Shown: positions 34,942 through 42,623 of the stretch, piece by piece
How the letters are laid out: each line of letters starts with the position of its first letter
How positions within the stretch are numbered: the first letter of the stretch is position 1
Origin: Flavobacteriaceae bacterium
GTDB lineage: Bacteria > Bacteroidota > Bacteroidia > Flavobacteriales > Flavobacteriaceae
NCBI GenBank assembly: GCA_021647885.1
Contig: JAKITV010000013.1
Span: forward strand, 1 to 53,252
DNA: 53,252 bases
Direction of reading: 5' to 3'
The notes under the pieces: generated by a model
What the model was told of the DNA's origin: nothing
The model's database searches: none
What the model saw: only the letters and a program-made list of their open reading frames with translations
Made by a program: the position numbers and the translations under genes

Positions 34942-35711
34942 TGAAGGTATTTAAAATAGTATTTGTAATTCTAATTATGTTCATAGTTGGCTGTAAATCG
35001 ATGAAGAATATTTCATCTTCAGGCGAGTTAAACACTAAATTATCTTCAAAACAAATTATTAGAGAACATTCTAAACAAGAAGCTAAATTTAAAACACTTC
35101 AATCTAGAGTAAAAGTAGAATATATTCATGGTAATAAATCTCAAGCACATACCATTAGCTTAAGAATAGAAAAAGACAAGATGATTTGGATTAGTTCTTT
35201 TTTAAATGTGATTAGAGTTAAAATAACTCCAGAAAAAGTGGGTTATTATAATAAGTTGGATAACACTTATTTTGAAGGCGACTTCTCGTTAATTAGCGAT
35301 TTATTAGGCATAGAACTGGATTTTAATAAAGCACAAAATTTGCTTTTAGGCGAAGCTTTATTCAATTTAGACAATAAATTGTATGATGCAGATATACATG
35401 AAACTTCCTACCTATTACAACCTAAAAACCAGAGTGCATTATTGGAGATCTTCTTTTTGTTAAATCCTACTCATTTTAAAATGGATTCACAGCAATTAGC
35501 ACAACCTTTAAAAAGAAGAATGCTTCAAATAGATTATGAAAATTATCAAGAAATAGAGAAACAAATTTTGCCAAAGCACATTAAAATTATCGCTTTAGAA
35601 AACGAAGAAGAAACGATCATTAATATGGAGTTTAAATCCATTTATCTAAATAGAGATTTAAGATTTCCGTTTCGTATCCCTTCAGGATTCGATAAAATTG
35701 TTATTAGATGA
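34941..35711 (+). CDS. DUF4292 domain-containing lipoprotein
   Basis: A 256-residue lipoprotein with signal peptide and lipobox Gly-Cys18 (FIVGCKSMKN). The mature part fits DUF4292: beta-rich, with VKVEYIHGNKSQ, KMIWISSFLNVIRVKITPEK and a terminal segment ending FRIPSGFDKIVIR. The fold resembles LolA/LolB-like lipoprotein-binding half-barrels, so a role in lipoprotein or LPS handling at the outer membrane is conceivable. It overlaps both neighbours (1 nt and 4 nt), showing tight translational coupling. Confidence 0.88.
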   Translation: MKVFKIVFVILIMFIVGCKSMKNISSSGELNTKLSSKQIIREHSKQEAKFKTLQSRVKVEYIHGNKSQAHTISLRIEKDKMIWISSFLNVIRVKITPEKVGYYNKLDNTYFEGDFSLISDLLGIELDFNKAQNLLLGEALFNLDNKLYDADIHETSYLLQPKNQSALLEIFFLLNPTHFKMDSQQLAQPLKRRMLQIDYENYQEIEKQILPKHIKIIALENEEETIINMEFKSIYLNRDLRFPFRIPSGFDKIVIR

Positions 35712-36934
35712 TAAGCTTTAATCAACTTAAATATTCGCTTTTTTTACTATTACTATTTTGTAGTGTTTCTTTACAGGCTCAAAGTAAAAAACAACAGGAA
35801 CTAGAGAATAGAAGACAGGAAATTCAAAAAGAAATTCAACAAATAAACACATTGTTATTTCAAGGCAAGAAAGAGCAAAAATCGGTGTTATCAAGAGTAG
35901 AAGATTTAGATTATAAGATAACTGTTAGGCAAAACTTAATCAAGATTACCAATCAGCAAGCAAATTTATTAACTCGTGAGATTAATAACAATCAAAAGAA
36001 TATTACCAATTTAAGAGATAAATTAAAACTGATAAAAGAAGAATATGCTGCCATGGTTGTAAAATCATACAAAGGCAAATCGGAGCAAAGCAAAGTGATG
36101 TTTTTACTATCGTCTATTAATTTTCAGCAAGCCTATAAACGATTGCAATATATTAAGCAATATGCTAATCATCAAAAAAAACAAGGCGAGGAAATAAAGA
36201 TTAAAACTCTAGAGCTTCAAGAATTAAATAAGGATTTATTAAAACAAAAACAAAACAAACAAAAGCTTATTGATGAAAATCGATTAGCCAAAAACAAATT
36301 AGAAATAGAGCAAAAAGAGCATGAAGCCTTAATGAAATCTATAAAACAGAATTTAAATAAATACACATCTCAAATAAAAACCAAACAAAAGGAAGCTGAT
36401 AGAATTGATAAAGAAATTGAAAAAATTATTAGAGACGCAATTGCAAAATCCAATAAAAAAGCTGGTAAATCTTCATCTTCAACAACGTTTGCCTTAACAG
36501 CTGAAGATAAAATTTTAGCAGCAAATTTCACATCAAATAAAGGAAGATTGCCTTGGCCTGTAAAAGAAGGTGTTGTGAAAGTACGATATGGCACACAACG
36601 CTCACCAATTGACAGAAGCATACCAATTAAAAGTAATGGCGTACGTATTGCTACTAATAAAGGAGAAAAAGTAAGAGCAGTTTTTAAAGGAACTGTTATG
36701 TCGATAATGACTCCAAAAAACGGAAATAACACAGTGCTTATTCGTCATGGTAATTACATTACAATCTATAAAAATCTATCAAAAATATATGTCAATAAAG
36801 GCGATAAAATAATCACGAAACAAGATATAGGCGAAGTTTTAACCAATAGAGCTTCTGGCGAAACCATTTTGAGTTTTGTAATTTATAAAGAGGGGAAAAC
36901 TCAAAATCCTGCACATTGGATTTATAAGATGTAA
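35708..36934 (+). CDS. EnvC-like murein hydrolase activator, degenerate LytM domain
   Basis: A 408-residue secreted protein. A signal peptide (to SLQAQ, residue 25) is followed by a long coiled coil (about residues 27-240) rich in Lys, Gln and Glu, and then a LytM/M23 domain (about 285-405). The zinc ligands of active LytM enzymes are missing: the first His-x-Gly-x-Asp position reads KSNGVRIA, and the HxH-like site reads IYKNL. As in E. coli EnvC, this suggests an activator of cell-wall amidases rather than an enzyme. It overlaps the DUF4292 gene by 4 nt. Confidence 0.9.
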   Translation: MISFNQLKYSLFLLLLFCSVSLQAQSKKQQELENRRQEIQKEIQQINTLLFQGKKEQKSVLSRVEDLDYKITVRQNLIKITNQQANLLTREINNNQKNITNLRDKLKLIKEEYAAMVVKSYKGKSEQSKVMFLLSSINFQQAYKRLQYIKQYANHQKKQGEEIKIKTLELQELNKDLLKQKQNKQKLIDENRLAKNKLEIEQKEHEALMKSIKQNLNKYTSQIKTKQKEADRIDKEIEKIIRDAIAKSNKKAGKSSSSTTFALTAEDKILAANFTSNKGRLPWPVKEGVVKVRYGTQRSPIDRSIPIKSNGVRIATNKGEKVRAVFKGTVMSIMTPKNGNNTVLIRHGNYITIYKNLSKIYVNKGDKIITKQDIGEVLTNRASGETILSFVIYKEGKTQNPAHWIYKM

Positions 36935-36939
36935 GGTTA

Positions 36940-37027
36940 TTGCGAGGAATCCCGATAGTAATCGGGAGAAGAAGTAATCTTTTTAATCAAGAGATTGCCA
37001 CAGCAAATAATTTTGCTTCGCAATGAC
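36940..37027. repeat. Composite intergenic repeat with ATTGCGAGG/CTTCGCAAT ends
   Basis: An 88-bp element with end segments TTATTGCGAGG and CTTCGCAATGACA in inverted order, containing the perfect palindrome CCCGATAGTAATCGGG (36951-36966). Elements with such ends are common between genes in Flavobacteriia. It fills most of the spacer between two convergent genes. Confidence 0.65.
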
Positions 37028-37036
37028 AAGATTTAA

Positions 37037-37249
37037 CTAGACTTTCACTATAACATATCCTCTTTTAGTTTTCTTGTAATAACGACCATTCCAAAAGTAA
37101 TAACGTTTGCCTTTAATCACAATGATTTTATGATGTTTTGGAGCCACTTTTATCACCTTTACATTTGATGGTTGTACTACTACTCTAGTTGCACATGATG
37201 TAAATGTTATGGCGAAAACAAATCCGATAATAATAAATAAAGTTCTCAT
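37037..37249 (-). CDS. Small lipoprotein with aromatic/basic repeat tail
   Basis: A 70-residue lipoprotein with lipobox SCATRVVVQP (Cys19) and a mature domain of only about 50 residues, alternating beta-strands of Lys, Tyr and Val (KRYYFWNGRYYKKTKRGYVIVKV, shown here as KRYYFWNGRYYKK and RGYVIVKV). The GKRYYFWNGRYY segment resembles short repeats seen in DUF6515-like and other small envelope proteins of Bacteroidota. No function is known. A single gene, convergent with the EnvC-like gene. Confidence 0.7.
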   Translation of the reverse strand: MRTLFIIIGFVFAITFTSCATRVVVQPSNVKVIKVAPKHHKIIVIKGKRYYFWNGRYYKKTKRGYVIVKV

Positions 37250-37317
37250 AGTATTTGGGTTTTATAACTATTAAGACTTTAATATTTCGAGAAGGTTTAA
37301 AAAAGAAATGTTTGAGA

Positions 37318-37833
37318 TTAATCTTCAAACAGAGCTTTCAACTCTGTAGCATCATTAGGTTTCATTTTTCCAGCAAGAACTAAACTGAGTTGTTTACGCC
37401 TTAAAGCACCATCAAAACGAATAAGTTCTTCTTTAGTTTCTGGCTTTAGAACAGGGACTTTAACCGGATTTCCAGTTTCATCCATAGCAACAAAAGTATA
37501 AATGGCCTCATTGACTTTTGTTTTTTGCCCAGATTCGCGATCGTCTATCAATACATCTATATAGACTTCCATAGAAGAATTGAAAGCGCGAGAAACTTTT
37601 GCCACGACAGTTACAACACTTCCTAAAGGTACAGCGCGATTAAAAGCAACATGATTTATTGAAGCTGTAACCACAATTCTACGTGAGTGTCGTCTTGCTG
37701 CAATACTTGCTGCACGATCCATTCTAGCGAGTAATTCGCCTCCAAACAAATTATTTAGAGGGTTGGTTTCACTCGGTAAAACCAAATCGGTCATAACAGT
37801 TTTAGAATCTTTAGGCGTTTTTGCTTCCATCAT
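37318..37833 (-). CDS. Acyl-CoA thioesterase, hotdog fold
   Basis: A 171-residue cytoplasmic hotdog-fold hydrolase of the BACH/YciA type. NPLNNLFGGELLARMDRAAS, followed by VTASINHVAFNRAVPLGSVV, is the family's helix and substrate-tunnel region; the Asn and Asp in NNLFGG...MD are the usual active-site residues. It cleaves acyl-CoA to free acid and CoA, with chain length not predictable. A second in-frame ATG at 37830 is an equally good start. It is followed by the small lipoprotein gene, probably under separate control. Confidence 0.93.
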   Translation of the reverse strand: MMEAKTPKDSKTVMTDLVLPSETNPLNNLFGGELLARMDRAASIAARRHSRRIVVTASINHVAFNRAVPLGSVVTVVAKVSRAFNSSMEVYIDVLIDDRESGQKTKVNEAIYTFVAMDETGNPVKVPVLKPETKEELIRFDGALRRKQLSLVLAGKMKPNDATELKALFED

Positions 37834-37891
37834 TTTAATATTAAAATAAAAGGTAAAGGTAAGGTGCTTTTAAAAACTTTAGAAGTAAAGT

Positions 37892-38830
37892 TTAATTTAG
37901 TTTTTGAGCTAACAACCAAGCATCACTATTGTGTTCTCGGCGTATTTTGTAAAGAAACCGTTTAGCCTCAGCTCGAGTTTCGTAGCTGGAATAAACAACT
38001 TGGTGTAAACCATATTTGTTTTTGCCAATCTTTCGGGCACTGTAGCCTAAAGCTTGAAGTTGATTTAATTTTTTAGTAGAGTTTTCTTCAATACGAAATG
38101 CACCAGCAACAATATGATAATTCCCACTTTGTTTGGCAACAGTTAACGTAATGGTTGGTAAAGGATTATCGATAATAAAGGTAGCTTCCTGGATTTTGTT
38201 ATCAAGTTGAGTGTTAGCTTCTTCTTGGGCTAACTGGTTGTGCTGCTCAATTTCTCCAATGTAATAATTAGAAGCTATATAACCCCCTAAAGTTAAAGCT
38301 AAAAAGGCTACAGCTGCATACCTTAAATAAGGTCTTGCTTTTCGTCTTTCAGGAGTAATAGTTAATGGGATAACTTTTTCGATGGTTTCAACCTCTTTTT
38401 TGTAAGCTTCACGATTTATATTTGGTGATACAAATTGTGATAATCCAAATGCATCAGTTAAATAATTTAAATTATAAGAAGGTTCAAAAGTTAATTTACC
38501 ATCTTTATTTAAAACAATATCACCAATATTTTTAAAGCTTAAGGTTTCACCTTGAAGCAAATAAGAGTTTAAAGATTTTGTTCTCTTGACTATTTTTTTA
38601 ACAGCTTCTTCGTAAGGGATTTTTTCAACATCTGCAATGTAATTCACTAAAAGACCATCATTGTGTTTTAATTGCTCGTTAAACGACAGGACTTTTTTTG
38701 GAGGATAAAAAGTATTCGTGTTTTTATTAATTTTTGCCGAAGCACATTGCGTTAAAAAAGCTCCAAATTCAGGAACAATAACACATTCGTATCTGTATAA
38801 TAAATCGCTTATGTAAGCCTCTAATTGCAT
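37892..38830 (-). CDS. HU-CCDC81-like and SPOR domain membrane protein
   Basis: A 312-residue protein with an unusual domain order. The N-terminal cytoplasmic part (1-135) resembles the CCDC81-like prokaryotic HU domains found in Bacteroidota. A transmembrane helix follows (about residues 178-196, YAAVAFLALTLGGYIASNYY), then a short linker, and a C-terminal periplasmic SPOR domain (YHIVAGAFRIEENSTKKLNQ and later ARKIGKNKYGLHQVVYSS), which binds denuded septal peptidoglycan. It could link nucleoid and septum, by inference. The upstream extension to 38872 is rejected; ATG 38830 starts the conserved MQLEAYISDLLYRYE. Confidence 0.85.
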   Translation of the reverse strand: MQLEAYISDLLYRYECVIVPEFGAFLTQCASAKINKNTNTFYPPKKVLSFNEQLKHNDGLLVNYIADVEKIPYEEAVKKIVKRTKSLNSYLLQGETLSFKNIGDIVLNKDGKLTFEPSYNLNYLTDAFGLSQFVSPNINREAYKKEVETIEKVIPLTITPERRKARPYLRYAAVAFLALTLGGYIASNYYIGEIEQHNQLAQEEANTQLDNKIQEATFIIDNPLPTITLTVAKQSGNYHIVAGAFRIEENSTKKLNQLQALGYSARKIGKNKYGLHQVVYSSYETRAEAKRFLYKIRREHNSDAWLLAQKLN

Positions 38831-38933
38831 GGAAACAAAGTTAAAAAATTTTGTGTGCTGAAAAAAAATCAACCAAAGTATTTATTAACACTCTAAATTT
38901 TAGTTTATTGTAAGTTGTAAATCAAAGGAATAA

Positions 38934-40034
38934 ATGACTAAAAACAACTTGCTTTATGCTCTTGCGCTTCAAAATGTATCCAAAATCGGAGACATAACAG
39001 CTAAAAAACTGATTCAACATTGTGGTTCGGCAGAAGCCGTTTTAAAAGAGAAGAAGAACAATTTGCTTAAAATTGATGGCATTGGTAGTATTTTGATTGG
39101 TGATTTATTTAGTAAACATCACTTAATTGAAGCCGAACAGGAATTAAAATTCATTAGTAACAATAATATTGTTTGTCATTATTTTACAGACGAAGATTAT
39201 CCGGAAAAATTAAAACACTGTGTAGATGGGCCAATAGTATTGTTTCAGTCAGGACAAGTAAATCTTAATAAGCAACGCATAATAAGTATTGTTGGAACGC
39301 GAAAAATAACAACACATGGCATTGCTGTATGTGAAAAATTGGTTGAAGAATTAGCACCTTTTAATCCAGTAATAGTTTCTGGTTTGGCTTATGGAACAGA
39401 TATTACTGCTCAAAAAGCAGCTTTGAAACATAATTTGCAAACCATAGGTTGTTTGGCACATGGTTTAAATCAAGTATATCCAAAGGTCCATAAAAAGTAT
39501 GTAGTAGATATTGAAAGATATGGAGGGTTCTTAACAGATTTTTGGAGTACTGCAGAATTCGATAGAAATAATTTTTTAAAACGAAACAGAATTATAGCAG
39601 GACTAAGTGAAGCAACAATTGTAATTGAATCTGCCGAAAAAGGAGGAAGCCTTGTTACAGCAGATATTGCAAATTCGTATAATCGAGAAGTATTTGCAGT
39701 GCCAGGACGTATTACTGATTCTCAAAGCGTAGGCTGTAATAATTTGATAAAACACCAAAGAGCACACGTATTATCTAAACCTGCAGATATACCATATATT
39801 TTAAATTGGGATATTGAAAGTGAAAAAATGCCAATACAAAAGAAATTGTTTGTAGAGCTTGATGCTGATGAAAAAGTAATCTATAATTTTTTAAAAGACA
39901 ACGGAAAAGAACTGTTGGACATGATTGCTTTAAAATGTGATATGCCAACATTTAGAATAGCTTCATTACTTTTAAACATGGAATTAAAAGGAGTTATAAG
40001 ACCATTGCCTGGGAAACAGTTTGAGGTTATTTAA
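38934..40034 (+). CDS. dprA: DNA-processing protein DprA
   Basis: A 366-residue protein that loads RecA on incoming single-stranded DNA during natural transformation. The N-terminal helix-hairpin-helix part is at residues 1-70, and the Rossmann-like DprA domain shows SIVGTRKIT, VSGLAYGTDITAQKAAL, the IESAEKGGSLVTADIA segment and FAVPGRI. The C-terminal winged-helix (residues 305-366) is intact. It is divergent from the HU/SPOR gene across 103 bp and is the only competence gene visible here, yet recA lies 5 kb away. Confidence 0.96.
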   Translation: MTKNNLLYALALQNVSKIGDITAKKLIQHCGSAEAVLKEKKNNLLKIDGIGSILIGDLFSKHHLIEAEQELKFISNNNIVCHYFTDEDYPEKLKHCVDGPIVLFQSGQVNLNKQRIISIVGTRKITTHGIAVCEKLVEELAPFNPVIVSGLAYGTDITAQKAALKHNLQTIGCLAHGLNQVYPKVHKKYVVDIERYGGFLTDFWSTAEFDRNNFLKRNRIIAGLSEATIVIESAEKGGSLVTADIANSYNREVFAVPGRITDSQSVGCNNLIKHQRAHVLSKPADIPYILNWDIESEKMPIQKKLFVELDADEKVIYNFLKDNGKELLDMIALKCDMPTFRIASLLLNMELKGVIRPLPGKQFEVI

Positions 40035-40059
40035 TTGGCTTAATTTTTGTGTTAATAAG

Positions 40060-40087
40060 TTGTGAACAAATATTTTATGTATATTTA
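40060..40087 (+). promoter_or_regulatory. Promoter of the HicB/HicA-like pair
   Basis: TTG, a 17-bp spacer and TATATTTA match the Flavobacteriia promoter with one mismatch in the -7 box. The -7 box ends 17 nt before the ATG at 40105, so the pair has its own transcript independent of dprA. Confidence 0.6.
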
Positions 40088-40104
40088 CAGACTTAATTTT
40101 TATT

Positions 40105-40488
40105 ATGAGCAATAATCCTATTTTTACTAAAAAGCCATATAACATTGAGCAATTAAAAATGGCTAAAGATTCTTTTCTTGTAAAAGTTAATGCAATAACT
40201 GGTCAAGATGGAGAGTTTTGGGTTTCAATTATTCCGTCTTTAAATGTTTCAGGTTATGGAAATTCAAAAGAAGAAGCTCAAGAGTCTTTACACCATCATA
40301 TGAAAACTTTTTGGGATGAATTGAAAAAGTTGAAAATGAATCAAAGAGACCTTATGTTAAAAAAATTAGGGTGGAATAATAAATTTTATGCAAAAAAGCA
40401 ATATTCTAAATCATATGTTGATGATAATGGAGTTCTTCAAAATTTACAACATGCACAATTAAATTCTTTCGAAACTGTAGCTGCTTAA
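40105..40488 (+). CDS. hicB: HicB-like antitoxin
   Basis: A 127-residue protein. Residues 22-66 form the partial RNase-H-like HicB fold: SFLVKVNAITGQDGEFWVSI, IPSLNVSGYGNSKEEAQESL and an amphipathic helix. No clear ribbon-helix-helix or HTH DNA-binding domain can be recognised in the C-terminal half, which holds DLMLKKLGWNNKFYAKKQYS and a polar tail. Its role would be to bind and neutralise the HicA-like protein encoded 3 nt downstream. The antitoxin-first order is the less usual arrangement, and it has its own promoter. Confidence 0.72.
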   Translation: MSNNPIFTKKPYNIEQLKMAKDSFLVKVNAITGQDGEFWVSIIPSLNVSGYGNSKEEAQESLHHHMKTFWDELKKLKMNQRDLMLKKLGWNNKFYAKKQYSKSYVDDNGVLQNLQHAQLNSFETVAA

Positions 40489-40491
40489 AAG

Positions 40492-40725
40492 ATGGGGAAT
40501 AATCGACCTGTAAAAACAAAAGATTGGATAAAATTTCTTAAAGCTCATAATTGTAAATATTTAAGAACAAAAGCTTCACATAACCATTACAAATGCCCTA
40601 ATTGTTGGAGAACAGTAACACATAGAGAAAAAGACAAAGAAATTCCCGCAATGCATCTTAGGACAAATCTAAAAACAATGGGTTTAACTATTGAATATCT
40701 TTATAATTGGATTAAAGAAAATTAA
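40492..40725 (+). CDS. hicA: HicA-like mRNA interferase toxin with a CPNC insert
   Basis: A 77-residue basic protein with the compact HicA fold (dsRBD-like). VKTKDWIKFLKAHNCKYLRT forms the first helix and strand. ASHNHYKCPNCWRTVTHRE corresponds to the usual G-S-H-H-x-Y...T-x-P-x-H region with the catalytic His in ASH. The C-terminal helix contains MHLRTNLKTMGLTIEYLYNW. The CPNC pair inside the strand is not typical for HicA and could bind zinc. HicA toxins cleave mRNA independently of ribosomes. Its 3' end overlaps the convergent trpS by 4 nt. Confidence 0.75.
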   Translation: MGNNRPVKTKDWIKFLKAHNCKYLRTKASHNHYKCPNCWRTVTHREKDKEIPAMHLRTNLKTMGLTIEYLYNWIKEN

Positions 40726-41690
40726 TAACCAACTTTAGTTCTTACCCTACTTAAAACATCATCTGCAACAATTTTTGCTTTTGTAGCACCAACAGTTAAT
40801 GCTTTATCAATTTCGTTAAGGTTTTCTATATAGTAATTATAATGCTCTCTTTCAGTAGAAAATTTATCGATTAATAACTCATATAATGCTTGTTTAGCAT
40901 GACCATAACCATAGCCACCTTTTTCGTAATTAGATTTCATTTCAGCTATTTGGGCATCATTAGCAACCAATTTATAAATGGCGAAGCAATTACAGGTTTT
41001 CCAATCTTTAGGATCTTCCAAAGGCGTACTATCTGTTTCTATAGACATTATTTGTTTACGTAATTGTTTATCTGGTAAAAATAAATTGATACTATTATTA
41101 TTGCTTTTACTCATTTTTTCACCATCAGTTCCAGTCACTAACATCGTGTGTTTTTGTACATCTGCTTCTGGAATCACAAAAGTATTTCCCATTTGTGCAT
41201 GAAAACGAGTTGCCACATTCCGCGTCATTTCGATATGTTGTAATTGGTCTTTTCCAACGGGAACAATATTGGCATCAAATAATAAAATATCGGCAGCCAT
41301 AAGCATAGGATATGTAAATAAACCAGCATTTACATCTTCCAATCTATCCGCTTTATCTTTAAAACTGTGCGCTAATATTAGACGTTGATAAGGAAAAAAG
41401 CAGCTTAAATACCAAGTCAATTCGGTAACTTGTGGCACATCACTTTGGCGGTAAAACACAGTTTTATCAATATCTAAGCCAAAAGCCAACCAAGCAGCAG
41501 CAGTAGAATATGTATTTTGCTTTAGTTCATTTGCATCTTTTATTTGAGTTAATGAATGCATATCTGCAATAAACAGGAAAGATTCATTTTTAGGATCCTT
41601 GCTCATTTGTATTGCAGGAATAATAGCTCCTAAAAGATTTCCTAAATGTGGTGTTCCTGTGCTTTGTATTCCTGTTAATATTCTTGCCAT
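40722..41690 (-). CDS. trpS: Tryptophan-tRNA ligase
   Basis: A 322-residue class Ic aminoacyl-tRNA synthetase charging tRNA-Trp. It starts MARILTGIQSTGTPHLGNLL, with the HIGH-like TPHLGN signature. AHSFKDKADRLEDVNAGLFT and PVGKDQLQHIEMTR follow, and the KMSKS signature reads EKMSKSNN. The frame continues upstream to 41741, but this extension runs through a palindromic repeat and has no family similarity, so ATG 41690 is the start. The hairpin ends 5 nt before it. Confidence 0.97.
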   Translation of the reverse strand: MARILTGIQSTGTPHLGNLLGAIIPAIQMSKDPKNESFLFIADMHSLTQIKDANELKQNTYSTAAAWLAFGLDIDKTVFYRQSDVPQVTELTWYLSCFFPYQRLILAHSFKDKADRLEDVNAGLFTYPMLMAADILLFDANIVPVGKDQLQHIEMTRNVATRFHAQMGNTFVIPEADVQKHTMLVTGTDGEKMSKSNNNSINLFLPDKQLRKQIMSIETDSTPLEDPKDWKTCNCFAIYKLVANDAQIAEMKSNYEKGGYGYGHAKQALYELLIDKFSTEREHYNYYIENLNEIDKALTVGATKAKIVADDVLSRVRTKVGY

Positions 41691-41695
41691 AACAT

Positions 41696-41713
41696 TTCCC
41701 GTGAAAACGGGAA
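41696..41713. repeat. Hairpin before trpS (minus strand TTCCCGT-TTTC-ACGGGAA)
   Basis: A perfect 7-bp stem with a TTTC loop, 5 nt before the trpS ATG on the minus strand. Two stem pairs differ from the dut copy, but each change is matched on the opposite arm. Confidence 0.65.
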
Positions 41714-41784
41714 TCTGATTAATTGTTGAACGAAAAGGCAAAGGTACTTTTTTTAGTAGAAATGTTTAATTAATTTAAGTAGTT

Positions 41785-42531
41785 TTGAAACTTATGATTG
41801 TATTTAGATACATTTTCTGGATTTTATACCGAGTTTGGTTTTATATATTGGTGTTAATTCCAATAATAATATTATTGCCAATTCTATTAGTAGTAGTATC
41901 TAGAGAACAATGGTATCCATTATTTTTTAAAATTGCTCGGTTTTGGGGGAAATTTATATTGATAGGAATGGGATTTTGTTGGAAAATTGAAAAAGAGCAA
42001 CTTCTGGAAAAAGGGAAAAGTTATATGTTTATTGCTAACCATACGTCTATGGTAGATATTATGTTAATGTTAGTTGCTGTAAAAAAACCTTTTGTTTTTG
42101 TTGGTAAAAAGGAATTAGCAAAGATTCCTTTATTTGGGTTCTTTTATAAAAAGACATGTATTTTGGTAGATAGGAGCAGTGCTAAAAGCAGGAGAGCTGT
42201 GTTTTTAAGTGCTCAAAAACGATTGCAATCGGGATTGAGTATTTGTATTTTTCCAGAAGGGAAAGTACCGGAAGAACATATAATATTAGACGAATTTAAA
42301 GATGGCGCATTTAGATTAGCTATTAATCATCAAATCCCTATTGTTCCTTTAACTTTTTTAGATAATAAAAAACGCTTTTCTTATACTATTTTTAGTGGAG
42401 GTTCAGGAATAATGCGCGTTATTCAGCATAGGTTTTTAGACACACGTGATTTAACTATTGAAGACACTAAAGCTTTAAGTAATGCTGCAAGGCAAATCTT
42501 GTTGAATACATTACTGCAAAACAATAAATAA
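41785..42531 (+). CDS. plsC: 1-acyl-sn-glycerol-3-phosphate acyltransferase
   Basis: A 248-residue membrane acyltransferase that makes phosphatidic acid from lysophosphatidic acid. The family motifs are present: NHTSMVD (motif I, NHxxxxD), VGKKELAKIPLFGFF, the glycerol-phosphate-binding FPEGKVP and IVPLTFLDN. An N-terminal hydrophobic helix pair (residues 5-45) anchors it. TTG 41785 and ATG 41794 are both possible starts; the first is shown. It ends against a bidirectional terminator. Confidence 0.93.
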   Translation: MKLMIVFRYIFWILYRVWFYILVLIPIIILLPILLVVVSREQWYPLFFKIARFWGKFILIGMGFCWKIEKEQLLEKGKSYMFIANHTSMVDIMLMLVAVKKPFVFVGKKELAKIPLFGFFYKKTCILVDRSSAKSRRAVFLSAQKRLQSGLSICIFPEGKVPEEHIILDEFKDGAFRLAINHQIPIVPLTFLDNKKRFSYTIFSGGSGIMRVIQHRFLDTRDLTIEDTKALSNAARQILLNTLLQNNK

Positions 42532-42535
42532 AAGT

Positions 42536-42567
42536 AAAAAGCTGCTCTTGGCACAGAGCAGCTTTTT
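42536..42567. terminator. Bidirectional rho-independent terminator
   Basis: AAAAAGCTGCTCT pairs with AGAGCAGCTTTTT around TGGCAC. The A-run and T-run on the two sides let it stop both plsC (from the left) and the sigma-factor operon (from the right). Confidence 0.88.
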
Positions 42568-42623
42568 GTTATTATTGTAACCCAATTTAGGATTACAATA
42601 ACCAATCTAACCAACTAAAAAAA

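Noticed and set aside
41691..41741. 17-codon N-terminal extension of trpS
   Set aside because: It reads through a palindromic repeat and lacks similarity to TrpS, which begins at MARILTG.
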